NCBI GenBank assembly: GCA_963510375.1
Contig: CAUPES010000009.1
Location: forward strand, 1 to 64,000
Length of the DNA: 64,000 bases
Direction of reading: 5' to 3'
Source of the DNA: Fastidiosipila sp963510375
Lineage (GTDB): Bacteria; Bacillota; Clostridia; Saccharofermentanales; Fastidiosipilaceae
Part shown: one piece after another, positions 1 through 7,291 of the stretch
How positions within the stretch are numbered: the stretch's first letter is position 1
Layout: every line of letters begins with the position of its first letter
Translations under genes and position numbers: made by a program
The notes under the pieces: generated by a model
Told to the model about the DNA's origin: nothing
Database searches by the model: none
What the model saw: only the letters and a program-made list of their open reading frames with translations

Positions 1-64
1 CTTAACTCCTTCTTACACATATTATATATATTATATGTACTACCCTTGTACTACATAAAACAAT

Positions 65-89
65 AAGGCCGTCCTTTTCAGCACGACCT
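65..89 (-). terminator. Probable terminator after the superoxide dismutase gene
   Basis: Read on the minus strand, a 7-bp stem (AGGTCGT pairing with ACGGCCT, including one G-T pair) is followed by a T-rich stretch. It lies about 57 bp past the stop of the superoxide dismutase gene, so it probably ends that transcript. Confidence 0.5.
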
Positions 90-145
90 CAGTATTTTCA
101 TCTTAAACCTAGTTTCTCTGCAAATAAGCATATTTAAGCAAAAGA

Positions 146-607
146 TTATTTCTTAGCAAAAATTACACCTGCCAATTGTCTATCTCCAGCTGCACCTGTT
201 GGTTGAGAAATGTAGTCGTCTGCGCCAACGTGAACAATTAGTGTAGTACCATCTTCTTGGTTTAGAGTATTTTTCTCGCCTTCAGTCAATGATGTGTATT
301 GAATAACATATTTACCCTTGAATTCACCTGAAGCTGGGACGTGGATATTTGGTAAATCTCCAACGTGTGGTCCTTTCTCAGAGTGCACACCATGCTCTGC
401 ACCTGTTGGATTAAAGTGACTACCTGCATCGGTAAAATCTGGCGCTGTTGCTAGTCCAACTTCATGAATGTGCATTGCAAATTCACCTTCTGGTAAACCG
501 TGGAATTCAACTTCTACAATTACACCGTTATCTACCTCTGTGAAAACTGCTTTACCAGCATCTTCGCCTTTTCTATTAATCATATTGGCTGTTACTGTTT
601 TATTCAT
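146..607 (-). CDS. Cu/Zn superoxide dismutase family protein, cysteine-free
   Basis: This 153-aa protein has the Cu/Zn superoxide dismutase fold signature and would dismutate superoxide to peroxide and oxygen. The expected metal ligands are all visible: His46 and His48 (MHIHE), the bridging His64 (SHFNP), His72, His81, Asp84 (HVGD) and His126 (VHVGADD), plus the guiding Arg143. Two features depart from the family. There is no signal peptide or lipobox, whereas bacterial SodC is normally exported. There is also no cysteine anywhere, so the usual intrasubunit disulfide cannot form (both positions are Ala). A good ribosome binding site (AGGAGGT) precedes the ATG. It is monocistronic. Metal binding is inferred; a SodC-like non-enzymatic role such as that proposed for Bacillus YojM is possible. 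Confidence 0.9.
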   Translation of the reverse strand: MNKTVTANMINRKGEDAGKAVFTEVDNGVIVEVEFHGLPEGEFAMHIHEVGLATAPDFTDAGSHFNPTGAEHGVHSEKGPHVGDLPNIHVPASGEFKGKYVIQYTSLTEGEKNTLNQEDGTTLIVHVGADDYISQPTGAAGDRQLAGVIFAKK

Positions 608-646
608 TTAATACCTCCTAATTACAATAAAGTATTGCTTTGTATA

Positions 647-666
647 TTAAGTACAAAAGTACCTAA
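647..666. promoter_or_regulatory. 20-bp dyad upstream of the superoxide dismutase gene
   Basis: TTAAGTACAAAAGTACCTAA is an inverted repeat with one mismatch (arms TTAAGTAC and GTACCTAA, 4-nt centre), about 40 bp upstream of the start codon. It could be an operator or a small 5'-UTR hairpin. No known regulator motif was matched. Confidence 0.35.
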
Positions 667-756
667 GCACCTATAATATTATCACTTAAATAAATTTACC
701 TTGTGATTTAACTATACTTAATTATAACTATTGCGTTAATTATTTCCTCACAAATA

Positions 757-798
757 TTAAAAAGGCCTGGAACTTTTTCTAGCTCCAGACCTTTGACT
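757..798 (-). terminator. Terminator of surface protein gene 1
   Basis: On the minus strand a long stem (AAAGGTCTGGAGC against GTTCCAGGCCTTTTT) with an AT-rich tail lies just past the stop codon at 822. Very similar hairpins follow the two paralogous genes. Confidence 0.75.
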
Positions 799-821
799 TT
801 ATATCGGTATCTTATTTGATT

Positions 822-2426
822 CTATTTTAAATCTTCCCTGCGTCTAGCAACCACATAGCCTGCTGCTAATAAGCTTGCTAGTCCAACAAATACTAGTTTT
901 TCTGATTGACCTGTCTTTGATACTTTAGACTCATCTTTCTTGTTCTTCATAGTTGTTGTTGTTGCAGTAGCTTTTGTACTTTCACTTGCTTTTGTGCTCT
1001 CACTTGGTTTTGTGCTTTCACTTGGCTTTGTGCTTTCACTTGGCTTTGTGCTTCCACTTGGCTTTGTGCTTTCGCTTGGTTTTGTACTTTCGCTTGTTTC
1101 TGGAGTTTGTTTCTCAACTTTCTTCCATTGAGCTACAAATGTGTGATCTTCTTCAGCTGTGTACTTATCACCTGGTTGATATTCTGAGCCTTTCCAATAT
1201 TCGAATTTGTATCCTTCTTTCATTGGAGCTTCAAGAATATCTACTACGCTACCCTTGTCTACCGTAAGTACTTTGTCTTCACTTGAACCATCTGACCATT
1301 TTCCGCCATTTAAAGCAAATGTTAGCTTAACTTTTTCAACTTTTTTATTATCTTCTACTTTTTCCCATTTTGCTTTTAGATTCAAGTCTGATGTAATTGG
1401 TGTATCGAATTTAAATTCTTCACCTGCTTCGGTAAACCATCCTAGGAATTTATGATCTTTCTTTGTTGGTTCTTGTTGTGGTTTTTCTACTTTTTCGTTT
1501 GCCTTTACATATTGTTCTTGCATCGCTTGACCATTATCACTATCAAATGTGACTTTGTGATTTGATACAAGCTCTAAGTTCCAACCATCAAGGTCATTAC
1601 CTGTCATTTTTAATGAGTATTTTTTGTTTAACTCATCTTTATTATCACCTGTAAACTCTGGAACCAATTCATATGTTTTATAACGTCCAGTATAAGCACT
1701 AAACATTACAAAATCACTTTGCTCAAGTCCTCGTGAAAAAGCACCTTCATTTGATGGATCATCATTCCATAAATCTAATTGACCTTCTTTAAAATCTACA
1801 ATGCTTTCAAAAGGGACATCTCTTCTATTATTTATATAAGGCCAATCAACTTTTCCTTCTTTTGTTCTTTTGATCTTGAAGCTAATTTTTATATTTCCCT
1901 TGTCTTCATCACGAATTTCTGAACTCTGAGCAACTTTGGCTTCTACATTGAAATTCATATTTTGATCAAATGTTACCCACTGGTCATTAGCTTCAACAGT
2001 AGGTCCAAGGCTTGATGATAAAGAATAAATATGGTTATTTCTATCTGGAGCTACTTCAATTTTTGTTACCCTACAATCGGTGTAAGTCTTTCCATTTGTC
2101 GATACCATTTTATCAACTGGGATTTTTGCAAGTTTTTCATCACCAATTTTAGCTTTGTATGGAATACTATATTGGTAGTACAAGTTTTGTTTAAGTTCAC
2201 CATTCTCATCATGCCCTTCAAAAACAAGATAAAGTTTCATATTAACTTCTTTGCCTTTGTCTGCTGGATTATAAAAACCCTTATCCAAATCATAGTGATT
2301 CCACTTAATACTAATCTCTTGGTATCTAGCATTTGTATTTTCTTCTGCATCTAATGCCTTAAATGGCGACACAGAAATTAATATTGCCAATAATGATAAT
2401 AACATTATATTTAGTTTTTTCTTCAT
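822..2426 (-). CDS. Cell-wall-anchored repeat protein 1 (InlB B-repeat type)
   Basis: This is a 534-aa secreted surface protein. Its parts in order are: a signal peptide (residues 1-27, ending near LDA), an unrecognised domain (about 28-290), two Listeria-Bacteroides/InlB B-type repeats (about 291-355 with LGWFTEAGEEF, and 367-435 with YKFEYWKG and FVAQWK), seven six-residue SESTKP-type units (445-486), and a C-terminal sorting signal. The signal is VSKTG (502-506), a hydrophobic helix and an RRRED tail, so sortase anchoring is likely although the motif departs from LPXTG. The N-terminal domain resembles that of surface protein 2, while the second B-repeat and tail match surface protein 3 almost base for base. 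GAGAGG precedes the ATG. Adhesin or matrix function is inferred; the ligand is unknown. Confidence 0.85.
   Translation of the reverse strand: MKKKLNIMLLSLLAILISVSPFKALDAEENTNARYQEISIKWNHYDLDKGFYNPADKGKEVNMKLYLVFEGHDENGELKQNLYYQYSIPYKAKIGDEKLAKIPVDKMVSTNGKTYTDCRVTKIEVAPDRNNHIYSLSSSLGPTVEANDQWVTFDQNMNFNVEAKVAQSSEIRDEDKGNIKISFKIKRTKEGKVDWPYINNRRDVPFESIVDFKEGQLDLWNDDPSNEGAFSRGLEQSDFVMFSAYTGRYKTYELVPEFTGDNKDELNKKYSLKMTGNDLDGWNLELVSNHKVTFDSDNGQAMQEQYVKANEKVEKPQQEPTKKDHKFLGWFTEAGEEFKFDTPITSDLNLKAKWEKVEDNKKVEKVKLTFALNGGKWSDGSSEDKVLTVDKGSVVDILEAPMKEGYKFEYWKGSEYQPGDKYTAEEDHTFVAQWKKVEKQTPETSESTKPSESTKPSGSTKPSESTKPSESTKPSESTKASESTKATATTTTMKNKKDESKVSKTGQSEKLVFVGLASLLAAGYVVARRREDLK
969..1094 (-). repeat. 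18-bp tandem repeats, 7 units (SESTKP stalk)
   Basis: Seven 18-bp units encode SESTKP or close variants (one SGSTKP, two SESTKA). They form a charged, Ser/Thr/Pro-rich spacer between the B-repeats and the wall anchor. Near-identical units favour slippage and length variation. Confidence 0.85.
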
Positions 2427-2465
2427 ACTTAACCTCTCAAACTTCTATTTTAAATTGTCTTTACT

Positions 2466-2482
2466 ATCCGACATTTTGCACA
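2466..2482 (-). promoter_or_regulatory. Conserved upstream element of surface gene 1
   Basis: A block reading TGCAAAATGTCGGATAG on the minus strand lies about 40-57 bp upstream of the start codon. The paralogue at 2700-4271 has TGCAACATGTCGGTTAG at the same distance, but the third paralogue does not. It may be a promoter or leader element kept since the duplication. Confidence 0.4.
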
Positions 2483-2625
2483 TACTAATACAAATATGTA
2501 CTTCAATAATCTTTTCACATTTAATATCAATTTTCAAGTTTTCATCCCTTACTCATAGATTTATCCTAAAAATTTTGATATTAAGAACTAAATTTCATAC
2601 AACTGCACATATTCTTGCACAAATA

Positions 2626-2664
2626 ATAAGAGCTGAAACTTAGAATTAGTTCCAGCTCTTCTAC
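2626..2664 (-). terminator. Terminator of surface protein gene 2
   Basis: On the minus strand, AAGAGCTGGAAC pairs with GTTTCAGCTCTT around a short loop, with an AT-rich tail. It sits just past the stop at 2700. Confidence 0.7.
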
Positions 2665-2699
2665 TTTTAAGCTTAGCTTATGTGCTTTACTTTAATATT

Positions 2700-4271
2700 C
2701 TATTCTAAATCTTCTCTGCGTCTAGCAACTACATAACCCGCTGCTAATAAACTTGCTAATCCAATAAATACTAGTTTTTCTGATTGACCTGTCTTTGATA
2801 CTTTAGACTCATCTTTCTTGTTCTTCATAGTTTTTGTTGTTGCAGTAGCTTTTGTGCTTTCGCTTGCTTTTGTACTTCCATTTGGTTTTGTGCTTTCACT
2901 TGGCTTTGTGCTTTCATTTGGCTTTGTGCTTTCGCTTGGTTTTGTACTTTCGCTTGTTTCAGGAGTTTGTCTCTCAACTTTCTTCCATTGAGCTACAAAT
3001 GTATGATCTCCTTCAACTGTATATTTATCACCTGGTTGATATTTTGATCCCTTCCAATAATCAAATTTGTATCCTTCTTTGACTGGAGCTTCAGGGATAT
3101 CAATTACACTACCTTTTTCTACTGTAAATATTTTCTCTTCGCTTGAACCATCTGACCACTTTCCACCATCTGGACTGAATGTCAGCTTACCCTTCTCGAC
3201 TTTTTTAGTGCTTTCCCATTTTGCTTTCAATTTCAAGTCTGATGTAATTGGTGTATCGAATTTAAACTCTTCACCTGCTTCTGTAAACCAGCCTAAGAAT
3301 TTATGGTCTTTCTTTGTTGGCTCTTGTTGTGGCTTTTCTACCTTCTCATTGGTTTTTAAGTATTGCTCTTGCATTTCTTCACCATTATCACTATCAAATG
3401 TGACTTTGTGATTTGATACAAGCTCTAAGTTCCAACCATCAAGGTCATTACCTGTCATTTTTAATGAGTATTTTTTATTTAACTCATCTTTATTATCACC
3501 TGTAAACTCTGGTATCAATTCATATGTTGCTACTCGACCAAGACCAGGACTAAAAATCCAAAAATCATTTTGTTCAAGTCCTCTTGCAAAAGAGCCGTCA
3601 TTTGCGAAATCGTCATTCCAGACATCTAGTTGACCTTCTTTAAAGTCAACAACATTTTCATACTTTACGCCTTGTCTATCATTTTCATAAGGCCAATCAA
3701 CTTTTCCTTCTTTTGTTCTTTTAACTTTGAAGCTAATTTTTATATTACCCTTGTCTTCATCACGAATAACTGAGCCTTGAGCAACTTTGGCTTCTACATT
3801 TACATTCATATTCTGTTCGAATTGTGCCCAAACCTTACCTTGCTCAGAAGAGAATCCACCTGCAACAGAGTAAATATGATTATCTCTGTCTGGAGCTACT
3901 TCAATTGATGTCAATTGACAATCAGTATATGTCTTACCATCAGTTGCCTCTATTTTATCAACTGGGAACTTTATAACTTTCTTTTCACCAATCTTAGCTT
4001 CGTACGGAATAATATATTTATAATATAAATTATGCTTAAGCTCACCATTTTCATCATGTCCTTGGAAAACAAGATAAAGACTCATATTAACGGTCTTGCC
4101 TTTGTCTGCTGCATTATAAAATCCTTCTTCTGTATTATTGTGATTCCACCCAATAATAATTTCTTGTTGTTTAGCATTTGCATTTTCTTCTGCATCTAAT
4201 GCCTTAAATGGTGATACCGAAATCAATATTGCTAACAAAGATAACAATATTAAATTTAATTTTCTCTTCAT
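2700..4271 (-). CDS. Cell-wall-anchored repeat protein 2 (InlB B-repeat type)
   Basis: This 523-aa paralogue of the neighbouring surface protein has the same plan: a signal peptide (1-27), an unrecognised N-terminal domain shared with protein 1, two InlB B-type repeats, six SESTKP-type units (440-475), and a VSKTG sorting signal with membrane helix and positively charged tail. It matches protein 1 almost exactly in the first B-repeat. Its second B-repeat has diverged from those of proteins 1 and 3. The ribosome binding site and the CGACAT upstream block match gene 1, which points to tandem duplication. It is followed by its own terminator, so it is probably transcribed alone. Function is inferred as surface adhesion or decoration. 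Confidence 0.85.
   Translation of the reverse strand: MKRKLNLILLSLLAILISVSPFKALDAEENANAKQQEIIIGWNHNNTEEGFYNAADKGKTVNMSLYLVFQGHDENGELKHNLYYKYIIPYEAKIGEKKVIKFPVDKIEATDGKTYTDCQLTSIEVAPDRDNHIYSVAGGFSSEQGKVWAQFEQNMNVNVEAKVAQGSVIRDEDKGNIKISFKVKRTKEGKVDWPYENDRQGVKYENVVDFKEGQLDVWNDDFANDGSFARGLEQNDFWIFSPGLGRVATYELIPEFTGDNKDELNKKYSLKMTGNDLDGWNLELVSNHKVTFDSDNGEEMQEQYLKTNEKVEKPQQEPTKKDHKFLGWFTEAGEEFKFDTPITSDLKLKAKWESTKKVEKGKLTFSPDGGKWSDGSSEEKIFTVEKGSVIDIPEAPVKEGYKFDYWKGSKYQPGDKYTVEGDHTFVAQWKKVERQTPETSESTKPSESTKPNESTKPSESTKPNGSTKASESTKATATTKTMKNKKDESKVSKTGQSEKLVFIGLASLLAAGYVVARRREDLE
2847..2954 (-). repeat. 18-bp tandem repeats, 6 units
   Basis: Six 18-bp units encode SESTKP variants, including NESTKP and NGSTKA. 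This is the wall-spanning stalk equivalent to the one in the preceding paralogue. Confidence 0.85.
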
Positions 4272-4309
4272 ATTTAACCTCTCATACCCCTTCTAATTTG
4301 TTTTTACTA

Positions 4310-4326
4310 ACCGACATGTTGCATTT
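4310..4326 (-). promoter_or_regulatory. Conserved upstream element of surface gene 2
   Basis: TGCAACATGTCGGTTAG on the minus strand is the counterpart of the element at 2466-2482, again about 40-55 bp before the ATG. Confidence 0.4.
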
Positions 4327-4467
4327 ATTTCCTAATAAATACACGAGTAATTATTATACTTTTTTATAACTTTTTGATGACTTTATTTTTTTAGTGCTTG
4401 AAATTTTTTTAAAATTTGCTTTCTAAATTTAAACCTCAATATAAATACATGAATTTATAGACATGAC

Positions 4468-4505
4468 AAAAGAGCTGAGACTTCAAATCAGTCCCAGCTC
4501 TTCTA
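4468..4505 (-). terminator. Terminator of surface protein gene 3
   Basis: On the minus strand, AAGAGCTGGGAC pairs with GTCTCAGCTCTTTTG across a short loop. It lies 31 bp past the stop at 4537 and is homologous to the hairpins after the other two surface genes. Confidence 0.7.
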
Positions 4506-4536
4506 TTTTTAAACTTATGTGCTTTACTTTAATATT

Positions 4537-6378
4537 CTATTCTAAATCTTCTCTACGTATAACAACCACATAGCCTGCTACTAATAAACTTGCTAATCCA
4601 ACAAATACTAGTTTTTCTGATTGACCTGTTTTTGATACTTTAGACTCATCTTTCTTGTTCTTCATAGTTTTTGTTGTTGCAGTAGCTTTTGTACTCTCGC
4701 TTGGCTTTGTGCTCTCGCTTGGTTTTGTACTTTCGCTTGGCTTAGTGCTTTCACTTGGTTTTGTACTTTCGCTTGGTTTTGTACTTTCACTTGTCTCAGG
4801 AGCTGGCTTCTCAACTTTCTTCCATTGAGCTACAAATGTGTGATCTTCTTCAGCTGTGTACTTATCACCTGGTTGATATTCTGAGCCTTTCCAATATTCG
4901 AATTTGTATCCTTCTTTCATTGGAGCTTCAAGAATATCTACTACGCTACCCTTATCTACTGTAAGTACTTTGTCTTCACTTGAGCCATCTGACCATTTGC
5001 CGCCGTTTAAAGAAAATGTTAGCTTAACTTTCTCCACTTTTTCATCGCTCTCAACTTTATTCCATTTTGCTGTTAATTTCATATCAGATGTAATTGGTGT
5101 TTCAAAATTGAATTTCTTATCTGCATCTGTAAACCAACCTAGGAATTCAAAACCAGCTTTTGTTGGAGTTTGAGGTTCTTTTGCTAATTTACCATGTTCT
5201 ACTACTTGGGTTGCAACATCGGCGCCCTCAAATTCTACATTATATGTAGCTGGTACTAATTTGAAGCGAGCAAAATAAGCTGCTTGATTACTCTTATGTG
5301 GCATAGCTTTCATTGAGATAATATAGGTGTCTTTTTCGCCTTCAACTTTACTTACTGAAGCGATATGATCAAGGAATGAACTTTCAACTATTTCTAATTT
5401 CTTGCCTTCAGGTAACCTAGTAAATTGGATTTTGACTTTGTCACCCATATAAAAATCATTGCGTTCAGATACCCATTGATCTTTAGCAGCATGTGCATTA
5501 CCTGTAAGACCACCTTTAACCTCTTGGTTAGTAGATAAATCAGTTACAACGACATCATAATCAGCTGTATTGTACATGTTATCACTTGGACTATTCTTGA
5601 CTGGTTCCATGACATCAATTCTTAATTCAGTTGTCCAGTGTGCATAAGCGGTTCTTGGAGCTGAAGCAGGTTCATTAAAATTAAATTCAGAACTAATTTT
5701 ATCTGGATCTGTATACCAACCTTTAAATTTAACTGAGTTGTAACCACCAGGGTTCTCTAATTTAGCTAAACCTTTAATCGGTGCGCCCACTTCAGTCAAA
5801 TTCAAAACATCTTGGAAAGGCTTAATCGTCATGCCTTTAAGCGGAGCCCACTTTATTTCTTCCCCAAGTTTTTTCACTTCTGCAGCTGGGTCTTCTGGTT
5901 GATGTATCCATCTACCACCATTAGCACTATAAATATTCATGTAATAAGGTGTATAAATTGCATAGAAGTCTTTAGATTCTGTAATTTTAACATTATACAA
6001 AGTCTGGCTGACGTCAACGTCACTGCCTTCAACTTCTGCCCAGCCTCTAAAAACATACCCTATCTTATATAAGCCATCAGATGTTTTCTCAGATGCTTCA
6101 TCAGGATACATAAATGTTACTTCTTGATTAGGGAAATATGGATATGCATATCCATATGTTTCAGAAATTTCTTGTGTTTTTACAGTGTCGCCATTTTTAA
6201 ACTTAGCATGAAATCTTATGACCTTCTTCTCAGTCTTATTTGTAGAATCGGCATTTTCTGCATTTGCCGCTACTGGTTTGTTGTTTTCATTTGCTCTAAC
6301 TTGATTTAAATTCATAAAAGAATTTCCTAATAAAATTAGGGTTAAAGCTAATGCTAGAGCTTTTATTTTCCTTTTCAT
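4537..6378 (-). CDS. Cell-wall-anchored repeat protein 3 (InlB B-repeat type)
   Basis: This 613-aa surface protein carries a signal peptide (about 1-30), then an N-terminal region unrelated to proteins 1 and 2. That region contains several B-repeat-like segments (GYVFRGWAEV, VKFKGWYTDP, FEFLGWFTDA). A second-type B-repeat (FEYWKG, FVAQWK), six SESTKP units (530-565) and a VSKTG anchor with hydrophobic helix follow. The last third is nearly identical to protein 1, even at the DNA level, while the front is not, which suggests exchange of cassettes. A GGAGGG ribosome binding site precedes the ATG. The upstream sequence does not share the CGACAT block of genes 1 and 2. Confidence 0.85.
   Translation of the reverse strand: MKRKIKALALALTLILLGNSFMNLNQVRANENNKPVAANAENADSTNKTEKKVIRFHAKFKNGDTVKTQEISETYGYAYPYFPNQEVTFMYPDEASEKTSDGLYKIGYVFRGWAEVEGSDVDVSQTLYNVKITESKDFYAIYTPYYMNIYSANGGRWIHQPEDPAAEVKKLGEEIKWAPLKGMTIKPFQDVLNLTEVGAPIKGLAKLENPGGYNSVKFKGWYTDPDKISSEFNFNEPASAPRTAYAHWTTELRIDVMEPVKNSPSDNMYNTADYDVVVTDLSTNQEVKGGLTGNAHAAKDQWVSERNDFYMGDKVKIQFTRLPEGKKLEIVESSFLDHIASVSKVEGEKDTYIISMKAMPHKSNQAAYFARFKLVPATYNVEFEGADVATQVVEHGKLAKEPQTPTKAGFEFLGWFTDADKKFNFETPITSDMKLTAKWNKVESDEKVEKVKLTFSLNGGKWSDGSSEDKVLTVDKGSVVDILEAPMKEGYKFEYWKGSEYQPGDKYTAEEDHTFVAQWKKVEKPAPETSESTKPSESTKPSESTKPSESTKPSESTKPSESTKATATTKTMKNKKDESKVSKTGQSEKLVFVGLASLLVAGYVVVIRREDLE
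4684..4791 (-). repeat. 18-bp tandem repeats, 6 units
   Basis: Five SESTKP units and one SESTKA unit, 18 bp each. This is the most homogeneous of the three stalk arrays. Confidence 0.85.
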
Positions 6379-6462
6379 TCTTTTCCCTCCTAACTAAAGA
6401 ATCTTTAATAACACATAATATATCATATTTATCTGCTGTTAGCACAATAAAATTAAAATAGA

Positions 6463-7221
6463 CTACACCTCAACCCTAACCGGCACACATTCAATAAAGT
6501 CCAACGCAATATTTTTATATGTAACCCCGTTCTTCTCACCTTCGAAACAAAGCAAATTGTCCAAACCGTGTTGTCTATGAACATGACCATAATAGACTCT
6601 ACTTATACCCGCTTCCTCAATAATCCCAGCCAACTCACTGTCATTCGCAAATTTATTAAGTGGTGGGTAGTGAAATACAGCAACAACAGGCAAGTCCCTC
6701 GTTTCAGATTCACGCTTTCTGAGTGGTTCAACATCTTGCAAGGATAATAAAAATCTATTTTTCTCCCGTTCGTAAACCTTCTTATCTTTGGCATCTGCAT
6801 CATTATCTGTAGGCAGTTTCCAACCTCTGCTACCAACAAGGATAAAGTCTGCTTCCGGCTCATCTGGATTCTTAATTAACTTAGCTTCATTTTGCATAAT
6901 CTCTAAGGTTTCAAGATTATTTTCTTGGAAAAGTTTATCTACTTTACTCTTAGTAGACCACCAGAAATCATGGTTACCTTTGAGAAAAATTTTTCTACGA
7001 CCTGGCAGTTGGTTCAAGAAACTAAGATCTGGGACTGCATCTTCTGCTTGCATTGCCCAAGAAATATCACCAGCAATTATTACGTTATCTTCTGGTTTAA
7101 TTAAGCTTTGCCAATGATCGGCTAAAACTTCTGGATGATTATTCCATATAGGTCCAAAAACACTCATTGGTTTCGCTCCTGTATGGTCTAGATGGGTATC
7201 TGCCAAAATCCAAGTACTCAT
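6463..7221 (-). CDS. Metallophosphoesterase
   Basis: A 252-aa calcineurin-like phosphoesterase. All family metal-binding motifs are present in order: ADTHLD near the N-terminus, AGDISW (about 50), KGNHDFWW (about 80) and YGHVHRQHG near residue 215. Together they form the two-metal site that hydrolyses phosphomono- or diesters. There is no signal peptide, so it is cytoplasmic. The substrate cannot be read from sequence. GAGAGG precedes the ATG. It lies between the surface-protein cluster and uvrC, with about 70 bp to uvrC. Confidence 0.88.
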   Translation of the reverse strand: MSTWILADTHLDHTGAKPMSVFGPIWNNHPEVLADHWQSLIKPEDNVIIAGDISWAMQAEDAVPDLSFLNQLPGRRKIFLKGNHDFWWSTKSKVDKLFQENNLETLEIMQNEAKLIKNPDEPEADFILVGSRGWKLPTDNDADAKDKKVYEREKNRFLLSLQDVEPLRKRESETRDLPVVAVFHYPPLNKFANDSELAGIIEEAGISRVYYGHVHRQHGLDNLLCFEGEKNGVTYKNIALDFIECVPVRVEV

Positions 7222-7291
7222 ACTTCAAATCCTCTCACTAATAATGTCCCTAAATATTAATTACTAATTATTAATTTCTAATGCCTAATCC

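Noticed and set aside
940..1455. Open plus-strand frames rich in Cys, Phe and Leu across the surface-protein stalks
   Set aside because: They are antisense shadows of the SESTKP repeats, without ribosome binding sites, and recur only because the repeats do.
969..4791. Regularly spaced repeats as a CRISPR array
   Set aside because: The units are head-to-tail 18-bp coding repeats with no spacers, in frame with a wall-anchored protein.
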